DNA of 5,867 nt from Geobacteraceae bacterium (GTDB taxonomy: Bacteria; Desulfobacterota; Desulfuromonadia; Desulfuromonadales; Geopsychrobacteraceae). Both the position numbers and the translations under genes were made by a program. A model generated the notes under the pieces. That model was given only the letters and a program-made list of their open reading frames with translations. It had not been told where the DNA came from and made no database searches. Location of the stretch: positions 1-5,867 of the forward strand of contig JAMOPE010000431.1 in the NCBI GenBank assembly GCA_027064785.1, in the 5' to 3' direction. Positions 1 to 5,867 of the stretch are shown one piece after another; the first letter of the stretch is position 1, and each line of letters starts with the position of its first letter.

Positions 1-180
1 GCTTACCCTCCCGTACCGCTGAAGCAGGTTCGCTTGCGCTATGTGCAGCTTATTTCCTATCGCTTCCTTCAGACCCTGCCGTTACCAGCAACGCCCTTAC
101 GATTCGGATTGTCTTCCCCCTGATCGGGGTGACGCCTGTTTCTTACAACAGGCCGGGTTTGCCAGCTACGCTGGGCAAAC
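1..180 (-). mobile_element. Group IIC intron, 5' part (domain I), cut by window edge
   Basis: This is a self-splicing retroelement RNA read on the minus strand, with its 5' end at about position 180 and the rest beyond position 1. No protein gene explains the stretch. It opens with a hairpin (157-180: GTTTGCC(C)AGC, loop GTA, GCTGGCAAAC), then a hairpin at 134-153 (GCCTGTT, six-base loop, AACAGGC), then CCCC-GATCA-GGGG (117-129) followed by GAAG. CGTAAGGG (94-101) and CTGAAGGAAGC (62-72) follow in the same order and at similar spacing as in the O. iheyensis group IIC intron, as I recall that sequence. The 5' end abuts an intrinsic terminator, the usual insertion site of class C introns. The intron has the same orientation as the upstream gene, also as expected. 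The first bases GTTTG differ from the usual GUGYG, so the boundary could be off by a base or two. Domains II-VI, any reverse transcriptase/maturase gene and the 3' splice site are not in the window. A 4.5S SRP RNA was considered and rejected. Confidence 0.85.
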
Positions 181-212
181 TAAAAAGGGGCGGGATAACC
201 CGCCCCTTTTTA
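181..212 (-). terminator. Intrinsic terminator of the glutamate dehydrogenase gene
   Basis: This is a perfect inverted repeat: 14-base arms (GGGGCGGG core flanked by A/T runs) around a 4-base loop. On the minus strand the GC-rich stem is followed by five T and one A. The left side of the stem begins four bases after the dehydrogenase stop codon, so it should end that transcript. Its symmetry means it could also act on transcripts arriving on the plus strand. The T-tract is followed at once by the inferred 5' end of the intron, so the stem-loop probably also served as the intron's insertion target. Confidence 0.93.
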
Positions 213-216
213 GGGG

Positions 217-3200
217 CTACGCTGTCAACAAACTTTCGAGGGAGCGCAACAACACCGTAAATGGGTGAAAATTACGCGGCACTTCGGTCACAAGCGTTTT
301 TCGCAAATTTTCGATCGCCCTCATTTTCTGCCGACGCCGGGAGAAGAACTCCTGCGGGGTGTCGGCACACTCGACTGCAACCTGCTCAACAATGCGGATA
401 TTTACGGCATGTAATGAGCTTGACAGTGACTCACGGGCACGGCGATCCCAGCTATCGAGAACCGAGACCTTGTCAAGAACAGCAGCAATCGCTGCCCTGT
501 CAATTTTGGCTTCAACCAACAGTTTGATCTGCGCCAACTGTTCAAGAGTTTTTCCTGAATGTTCAGCCATGACAACCAACGGCAGAAAATCGGTTAAGAA
601 ATCGAGAGCCGCATAACGATTTGCCATTTCCTCACTTAAGCCTTCCGCCTGCAACTGACGCTGTATCTCTTCACACTGGGTCCAGACTTCAGCAGAGAGA
701 ACCTTCGGCAACAGTTGTGCGTATTCACTAAGTTGATCGCCAATAACGTCCAGCTCCTCTTCTGTTGCCGGAATAGCAATGCCGTTACTTAACGTGTAGG
801 AGCAGAAGAAGCTTAACAGATCTTCAAGTTTCATCAGCAATTCATACTGACGATCTGCCGGAACTTTATTATCAAGGGCAAAAACCGCTTGACGCATCTC
901 ATGGCCACCAAGGAGGTGGTCATAAACCATGTAGGCGTTAGCGACATCAACCTGCGGAGCACCGGTCATCCGGCTAACCGTATAAAGGAATGAACTTCCG
1001 GCCTGATCCACCACCCGGTTAGTCAAAATCGTTGCTGCAATTTCCTTAGCCAGGGGATGACGCGGCAATGAATCACCATAGCGATCGATGGCCTGTTGCG
1101 GGAAGTAATCGAACAGCAGCTTCGAGATCACTTTATTATCAGGCAGTTCGGTATCAAGAAGTGCCTTATAGATAAACATCTTGCTGTATGCGAGTAATAC
1201 AGCCAGTTCCGGACGTAACAACCGATTAGGCTGACGTGCGGCAACATCTTTACGGCTGGGGAGGAACTCGCCGCGACGGTCAAGCAGTCCCGAACGGGTC
1301 AGCCGATCCATCAACTCAAGATGCGGTTCGACATCACTGCCACAACGTCTTTCATCAAGGGACAGTGACAGCGTCTGAGTGTAGTTATTGGAAAGGACAT
1401 CCTGACACACAGTTTCTTCCATCTCTTCAAGGAGCTCATAGCCCTCTTCGAGATCTTTGACCAGCCCTTCATGCCGCAGCAGCCGCAACAGAATCTTCAG
1501 GTTAACTTCGTGGTCAGAACTGTCAACACCTGCCGAGTTGTCAATAGCATCAGTGTTGATATGACCGCCACTCAGGGCATATTCGATACGACCGAGTTGA
1601 GTCAGCCCCAAGTTTCCACCTTCACCGACAACCTTGGCACGTAACTCATTGCCATCGATTCGAACGGCATCATTTGCCCGGTCACCGACATCTTCATTAC
1701 TTTGCGATGATGCTTTGACGTAGGTACCGATACCACCATTCCACAGCAAATCAACCTGTGCCTTGAGCAACAACTTGATCAATCCGGGGATATCAATACT
1801 GCCGGGACGGACGCCGAGCCATTCTGCAACCTGTGGCGAAATTGGAATTTCTTTCAACTGGCGGGAGAAGACTCCACCACCTTCTGAAATCAGATCTTTA
1901 TTGTAGTCATCCCAACTTGAGCGCGGCAGATTAAACAGTCTTTCCCGCTCAACATAAGCACTTTCTGCATCGGGATTAGGATCAAGAAAAATATGCCGGT
2001 GATCAAAAGCTGCCAGCAACTTGATTTTGCGGGACAACAACATCCCGTTACCGAAGACATCGCCACTCATGTCACCGATACCGACAACGGTGAAATGTTC
2101 TGTCTGGATATCGTGTCCCATCTCACGGAACAACCGCTTAACACTTTCCCAGGCACCCCTAGCAGTGATACCAAGTTTCTTATGATCATAGCCGTGAGAT
2201 CCACCACTGGCAAAAGCATCTCCGAGCCAGAAGTTGTAAGACTCACTGACGGAGTTCGCCGTATCGGGCAAGTGTGCAGTCCCTTTATCGGCAGCAACAA
2301 CCAGGTAGGGGTCGTAGTCGTCATAAACAACTAAACCTTCGGGTTGAACGATATCGTCACCGACACGATTATCAGTCAAATCAAGGAGACCGCGCATCAG
2401 GGTTTTATAGGCTTCCTTGACAATTTCACCCATGACTTCGCGATCAGGACTGGTCTCTTTCGTAACAAAACCACCCTTCGATCCTTCCGGAACGATCACT
2501 GCATTCTTAGTCATCTGAGCTTTAACCAGACCGAGAACCTCGGTTCTGAAATCGTCGGGACGATCCGACCAGCGGATACCGCCACGGGCAACTTTTCCGC
2601 CACGCAGGTGAAGACCTTCCATTTTTGCCGAATGGACATAGACTTCGTAAAGCGGTCGCGGTGACGGCATATCGATAATACCAAGAGTGTTGACCTTGAA
2701 CGAGAAGAAGTAATCATCCTGCTGATAGCGGAGGAAGAAATTGGTTCTAATCGTTGAATCGATCAGGTTGAACAGTGTCCGCAGAATCTTATCCTCATTT
2801 GGATCACTGACGGCTTCAAGAGCTGTCACCAATTCCTGACGAATTGGCGAAAGAACTTCAAGTTCGCGGATCATCGGATCAGCAAGTTTCTCCGATGGCT
2901 TGAAGCGGCCTTCAAAATAACGATACAGCAAATGGGAAACTTTGGCGTTATGAACCAGCGCATCGGCAACCCGTTTTTTTGTAAACGGACTTCCTAACTG
3001 GAAGTAGTAGCTGCGATAGCCACGGAAAACATCGATTTCACGCCACGATAAACCGGTCAGTGGTTGCAGACGGTGGAGATAGTCGTTTTCGACTTCGCCA
3101 TTACTCAGTGCCAGCAGAGTATCAAGCAACAACGGTTTGATCTGTTTAAACGGCAGACTATTTTCAGCAGCCGGTCTTATCGCAAAACTCTTGATGAAAA

Positions 3201-4983
3201 CCTGTTGTGAGTCGACTTCCAAGTCAGAATCGACTTCGTGCAGAACACACAGATCAAGGTTCTGTAAAAACGGCATCAGCTCATTCAGATAGCTCCGGCT
3301 GAAACTATAATATTGAAGGCGGTAGTAATCATCATCCTCATGGAACGGACCCCACAGATCAAACAAATCCTGCCCATCACGCAGCAGTTTTTCAATATTA
3401 TGGACATCGCGAACCGCAAAGCGCGGATGGGTCCGGGTCCGGTAGCTCTTATTGAATGCTTTACTGTAACGTTCCCAAGCCTCAAAAGAATCGTCAGAAA
3501 GACTTTTTTCAAGCAACGCCCGGAATTTTAATTTCCATGGCATTGTGACACGGGTCAGCCCCTGCTCCAGCTGAATCAGATCGATTTTAGCTTCTTTTTT
3601 CTGCAGTTGGAGATTGACATGAAGACTCAGGTAATCCGATGCAAGGTGGATCAGCCGGGATTCAACCGAAATTGCCTTGAAATAACGCCGCAGATAAAGT
3701 TCCATCCGTTCAATATGCTCGGGCAGGTAGTAATCGTTCGGCATAATCAACATCAGAGTCAAAGCCGACTCTGCTGCACTCGGGGCAATAATAACTTTGA
3801 CCCCCGCCTGACGGTGCATCTGAATAAATGACCGCATCATCCGTCGCAGTTCAGCATCACCCATCAGGAACAATTCAATTTTCGGGAAGCTATTGATAAT
3901 CTGAATTGTTTTACGATAGTTGTGACAGTTACGGGGAATTTTCAGGTCTTGATGGGCTTTTTCAATCCGTTGACGCAAAGCCGGAATTGCAAAAGCATTT
4001 TCATCGATACTCTTCTGAGTGTAGAAACCCCAGAAGCAATGTTCACGATAAAGGTCGTCGCCGAGTTCCTGACGGAAACCGATGTAGGTTAAGCGCTCAA
4101 AACGATGCAGCGGACAACGCAGATCGGTTTTTTCAAGATCGACGTTCTTACCGTGACCCAACAAAGGAAAGACCTTATCTGGGGTCAGTGGGAACGGCTC
4201 ACCACCTTTGTAAAATGCTTGTCCGTAAAATTCAGTGAGGCCGAGAGATTCATCCGTCTCTTCTTTAAAACCGGAGACATCGGTCCCTTTTGCGTAAACA
4301 TAGCTGCGTGTTGCAACGGGAATAAAATTATCCTGCTGTAACCAATCGTAAAGGTCACGATACTGGCTTAAACCGTCAATCTCACCCAAAGCTGTAATTT
4401 TTTGCAGCATCGCGGGACGATCAGAACAAATATCGACAGCGGAAGAGATGATTTTTTTGATTGCCTGTTCAAGATCAGCAACCATCCGCTCAGAGAAGCG
4501 TTCCAGTTCCATCCAGACAAATGATTCCTGCGGCAGATCGCCGCCACCCTCTTCGGCTTGCTTTAGAGTACCGTTTTCACGCTGTACGGAGAGAATCGGG
4601 TGACAGACAACCCGGAAATGGAGCGAACGACGATAGAGATATTCTTGTAACGAGAAAAAGATATGATTTGCATCGGGAGAATTTGTAAAAAGGTAATAAT
4701 GTCCCGGCTTTTTTTGCGCCTGAAGAGACACTTTGATCTCATCCGGATTGCGTTGTGAAAGGAACTGCCGGGCCTTTAATAGGTTTTCGACCAGTTCAGT
4801 TAATGAAAGTTGTGTCAGGAAATTTTCCGGAATTTCCTGCCGCAAGATATTAGCCAAATTCAAACACACAGCAAGATCTGCGGTTTGACCCTGACGGATC
4901 AACTCCTGTTCAATTGTCTCAGGTTGAAAAAGTTGATCTCGCTCTGCTGACGTTCGACCACCACGGGTCACAGTCACTTTCAT
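217..4983 (-). CDS. gdhB: NAD-dependent glutamate dehydrogenase, large (180-kDa class)
   Basis: This enzyme oxidatively deaminates L-glutamate to 2-oxoglutarate and ammonium with NAD+, a mainly catabolic cytoplasmic reaction. The product has 1588 residues, close to the roughly 1600 of Pseudomonas and Caulobacter relatives. The N-terminal half (about 1-700) matches the family's regulatory region with ACT-like modules; visible landmarks are HPILSVQRENG (near 128) and PLHRFERLTYIGF (near 291). The catalytic core follows: GGIRWSDR (801-808) and KAQMTKNAVIVPEGSKGGF (821-839), the glutamate-site segment with conserved lysines; VVGIGDMSGDVFGNG (966-980), the dinucleotide-binding loop; WNGGIGTYVK (1081-1090); and KVVGEGGNLGLTQLGR (1117-1132). 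A helical C-terminal region runs to 1588. The frame is unbroken and no key motif is missing. I chose the ATG at 4981-4983 because GGGAG lies seven bases upstream. The frame stays open to a GTG at 5073, but that start lacks a ribosome site and would overlie the promoter. The class is certain; the symbol is less so, because gdhB, gdh2 and gdh are all used. Confidence 0.96.
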   Translation of the reverse strand: MKVTVTRGGRTSAERDQLFQPETIEQELIRQGQTADLAVCLNLANILRQEIPENFLTQLSLTELVENLLKARQFLSQRNPDEIKVSLQAQKKPGHYYLFTNSPDANHIFFSLQEYLYRRSLHFRVVCHPILSVQRENGTLKQAEEGGGDLPQESFVWMELERFSERMVADLEQAIKKIISSAVDICSDRPAMLQKITALGEIDGLSQYRDLYDWLQQDNFIPVATRSYVYAKGTDVSGFKEETDESLGLTEFYGQAFYKGGEPFPLTPDKVFPLLGHGKNVDLEKTDLRCPLHRFERLTYIGFRQELGDDLYREHCFWGFYTQKSIDENAFAIPALRQRIEKAHQDLKIPRNCHNYRKTIQIINSFPKIELFLMGDAELRRMMRSFIQMHRQAGVKVIIAPSAAESALTLMLIMPNDYYLPEHIERMELYLRRYFKAISVESRLIHLASDYLSLHVNLQLQKKEAKIDLIQLEQGLTRVTMPWKLKFRALLEKSLSDDSFEAWERYSKAFNKSYRTRTHPRFAVRDVHNIEKLLRDGQDLFDLWGPFHEDDDYYRLQYYSFSRSYLNELMPFLQNLDLCVLHEVDSDLEVDSQQVFIKSFAIRPAAENSLPFKQIKPLLLDTLLALSNGEVENDYLHRLQPLTGLSWREIDVFRGYRSYYFQLGSPFTKKRVADALVHNAKVSHLLYRYFEGRFKPSEKLADPMIRELEVLSPIRQELVTALEAVSDPNEDKILRTLFNLIDSTIRTNFFLRYQQDDYFFSFKVNTLGIIDMPSPRPLYEVYVHSAKMEGLHLRGGKVARGGIRWSDRPDDFRTEVLGLVKAQMTKNAVIVPEGSKGGFVTKETSPDREVMGEIVKEAYKTLMRGLLDLTDNRVGDDIVQPEGLVVYDDYDPYLVVAADKGTAHLPDTANSVSESYNFWLGDAFASGGSHGYDHKKLGITARGAWESVKRLFREMGHDIQTEHFTVVGIGDMSGDVFGNGMLLSRKIKLLAAFDHRHIFLDPNPDAESAYVERERLFNLPRSSWDDYNKDLISEGGGVFSRQLKEIPISPQVAEWLGVRPGSIDIPGLIKLLLKAQVDLLWNGGIGTYVKASSQSNEDVGDRANDAVRIDGNELRAKVVGEGGNLGLTQLGRIEYALSGGHINTDAIDNSAGVDSSDHEVNLKILLRLLRHEGLVKDLEEGYELLEEMEETVCQDVLSNNYTQTLSLSLDERRCGSDVEPHLELMDRLTRSGLLDRRGEFLPSRKDVAARQPNRLLRPELAVLLAYSKMFIYKALLDTELPDNKVISKLLFDYFPQQAIDRYGDSLPRHPLAKEIAATILTNRVVDQAGSSFLYTVSRMTGAPQVDVANAYMVYDHLLGGHEMRQAVFALDNKVPADRQYELLMKLEDLLSFFCSYTLSNGIAIPATEEELDVIGDQLSEYAQLLPKVLSAEVWTQCEEIQRQLQAEGLSEEMANRYAALDFLTDFLPLVVMAEHSGKTLEQLAQIKLLVEAKIDRAAIAAVLDKVSVLDSWDRRARESLSSSLHAVNIRIVEQVAVECADTPQEFFSRRRQKMRAIENLRKTLVTEVPRNFHPFTVLLRSLESLLTA

Positions 4984-4990
4984 GTTTTGT

Positions 4991-4995
4991 CTCCC
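4991..4995 (-). promoter_or_regulatory. Ribosome binding site fixing the dehydrogenase start
   Basis: GGGAG on the minus strand sits seven bases before the ATG at 4981-4983. It decides between this start and a GTG 30 codons upstream (5071-5073), which has no comparable purine-rich site before it. Confidence 0.85.
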
Positions 4996-5013
4996 AAATC
5001 CACCAGAAAAGGT

Positions 5014-5063
5014 ATTTTTATCTGCTGCTGTCGACGGAATTATCGGTAGCAACAGATAAAAAT
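5014..5063 (-). repeat. Long inverted repeat in the dehydrogenase leader and promoter
   Basis: Two 16-base arms (5014-5029 and 5048-5063) are separated by 18 bases. On the minus strand the first arm is ATTTTTATCTGTTGCT and the second AGCAGCAGATAAAAAT. They are complementary at 15 of 16 positions, and the odd position is a G-U wobble in RNA. No T-tract follows the stem, so it is not an ordinary terminator. The upstream arm overlaps the last two bases of the -10 box and covers the expected transcription start; the downstream arm lies in the leader. Arm centres are 34 bases apart, about three helical turns, which would suit a protein bound at both arms on one face of the DNA. A leader-RNA hairpin is the alternative. 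No regulator is identified. Confidence 0.75.
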
Positions 5064-5090
5064 AATAAACCACGGACAGGCAGTTATCAA
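5062..5090 (-). promoter_or_regulatory. Sigma-70 type promoter for the dehydrogenase gene
   Basis: On the minus strand TTGATA (5085-5090) and TATTAT (5062-5067) are separated by exactly 17 bases. Each box matches the housekeeping sigma consensus at five of six positions. The expected start of transcription is near 5053-5057, giving a leader of about 70 bases before the ATG at 4983. The promoter lies in the gap between the rsmA stop and the dehydrogenase start, so the large gene need not depend on read-through. It was identified by eye only. Confidence 0.7.
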
Positions 5091-5112
5091 GGAGAGTTTA
5101 CAGATTTTTAAT

Positions 5113-5867
5113 TTATTTTCGGGAGAAAAACCGGGTCAGATCAGAAAAGTTTTGCAGGGATAATGTTTCACCACGAACCCCGGGAGAAATGCCGGAGGAT
5201 TCAAGGGCAAAATCGATTTCTTCCGCAGCAAAACCGCTGGCCAAAAAACTATTACGAACCGTCTTACGCCGCTGAGTAAACGCCCCCTTGACAACTTTTT
5301 TAAAGAGGACTTCATCGACAGGGTCAACACGTGGAGTTGCAAGGGGAATAAAGTTGAGAACAATCGAATCAACCTTGGGCGGTGGCGAGAAAGCTCCCGG
5401 TTTCACCAGGGTTACTGTAGAAATATCAAACCACAACTGGCTGAGGACCGAAAGGATTCCATAATCTTTGCCTCCAGGGGGGGCAACCAGACGCTCACCG
5501 ACTTCGCGTTGAAACATCAGGACCATCTGACGAAACAGATCACGGTGTTCAATTAAACGAAAAACCACCTGACTCGAGATATTGTAAGGAAGATTTGCAA
5601 CCAGAACATAAGGAGGCTGATCTAGAAAATCCCGCCACGGCATTTTCAACACATCGCCGGCACGGACTGTCAATCGCGGGTCCTGTCGTGCCTCGAGGTG
5701 CTCAATCAAATCACGATCAATTTCCATCACCTGCACATGAGCCGAACGGGGAAGAAGTTCATCGGTCAGGACACCGAGGCCTGGGCCAATCTCGACAACC
5801 TGCTGCTGCGGATCAAGATGAGCTGCTGCAATTATCCTGTCAATAATCGTCCGGTCGTGGAGAAAAT
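5113..5867 (-). CDS. rsmA: 16S rRNA (adenine1518/1519-N6)-dimethyltransferase, N-terminus cut off
   Basis: RsmA (KsgA) uses S-adenosylmethionine to dimethylate two adjacent adenines in the terminal hairpin of 16S rRNA, a late step of small-subunit maturation; its loss gives kasugamycin resistance. The visible part has 250 residues and ends in TAA at 5113. It begins with FLHDRTIIDRI, the family's N-terminal 'QNFL' segment, so only about 15-25 residues are missing beyond 5867. EIGPGLGVLT (visible residues 25-34; GPGLG at 5773-5787) is the SAM-binding loop, and VMEID (46-50) is the acidic motif that follows it. NLPYN (91-95; 5581-5595) is the catalytic N6-adenine motif. FQREVGERL and FSPPPKVDS (159-167) are further family signatures. 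The GTG at 5736 is an internal valine, not a start. No terminator is seen after the stop, so some read-through into the dehydrogenase is possible. Confidence 0.97.
   Translation of the reverse strand, partial: FLHDRTIIDRIIAAAHLDPQQQVVEIGPGLGVLTDELLPRSAHVQVMEIDRDLIEHLEARQDPRLTVRAGDVLKMPWRDFLDQPPYVLVANLPYNISSQVVFRLIEHRDLFRQMVLMFQREVGERLVAPPGGKDYGILSVLSQLWFDISTVTLVKPGAFSPPPKVDSIVLNFIPLATPRVDPVDEVLFKKVVKGAFTQRRKTVRNSFLASGFAAEEIDFALESSGISPGVRGETLSLQNFSDLTRFFSRK

Noticed and set aside
62..100. Possible 4.5S SRP RNA, because the minus strand has CTGAAGGAAGC, close to the SRP core CCGGAAGGAAGCAG
   Set aside because: The flanking bases do not form the SRP domain IV helix, and the tetraloop and the following GCAGC are wrong. 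The whole 180 bases fit group IIC domain I better.
41..268. A 75-codon plus-strand frame at the left edge
   Set aside because: It runs through the intron RNA, both arms of the terminator and the end of the dehydrogenase gene, and its translation looks like no protein family.
1993..2334. Plus-strand frames opposite the dehydrogenase gene, the longest about 110 codons
   Set aside because: They are antisense to the conserved catalytic core, lack ribosome sites that I can see, and are explained by the codon pattern of the minus-strand gene.
5014..5063. The inverted repeat as a terminator for rsmA
   Set aside because: The stem is not GC-rich and no T-tract follows it on the minus strand; one arm overlaps a promoter for the next gene.
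4984..5073. Upstream GTG start for the dehydrogenase, giving a 30-residue hydrophobic N-terminal extension (VYYFYLLLPII) that looks like a signal peptide
   Set aside because: There is no ribosome binding site before it, it would lie upstream of the likely transcript start, and it is encoded by the promoter and inverted repeat. The ATG at 4983 has a good GGGAG site.
5113..5736. A shorter rsmA starting at GTG 5736
   Set aside because: The frame stays open to the window edge and encodes the FLHDR segment and the GPGLG SAM-binding loop, which the enzyme needs. The GTG is an internal valine.

Overview
The window holds two protein genes on the minus strand and, at its left edge, the 5' end of a group II intron. 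Transcription runs right to left: rsmA/ksgA (5113-5867, cut by the window edge), then a 129-base gap with a promoter, an inverted repeat and a ribosome binding site, then one very large NAD-dependent glutamate dehydrogenase gene (217-4983), an intrinsic terminator (181-212), and immediately after it the first 180 bases of an RNA matching the start of a group IIC intron (180 down to 1 and beyond).

The organism is a bacterium with moderate GC. The 180-kDa class of glutamate dehydrogenase is typical of proteobacteria and actinobacteria. The style of both proteins would suit a deltaproteobacterium of the Desulfuromonas/Geobacter kind, but that is only an impression and no marker here settles it.

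The two genes are functionally unrelated. RsmA dimethylates two adenines near the 3' end of 16S rRNA. The dehydrogenase oxidises glutamate to 2-oxoglutarate and ammonia. A good sigma-70 promoter (TTGATA, 17 bases, TATTAT) lies between them, so the dehydrogenase can be transcribed on its own. A long inverted repeat starts inside the -10 box and covers the start of the transcript, making it the best candidate for a control element.

The most interesting feature is the left edge. Positions 180 to 1, read on the minus strand, resemble domain I of group IIC introns such as that of Oceanobacillus iheyensis, and the inferred 5' splice site falls directly after the terminator of the dehydrogenase gene. 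Insertion just behind intrinsic terminators is the known habit of this intron class, so sequence and location agree. The rest of the intron, including any reverse transcriptase, is outside the window. I see no other system hidden here; the plus strand shows only open frames shadowing the minus-strand genes.
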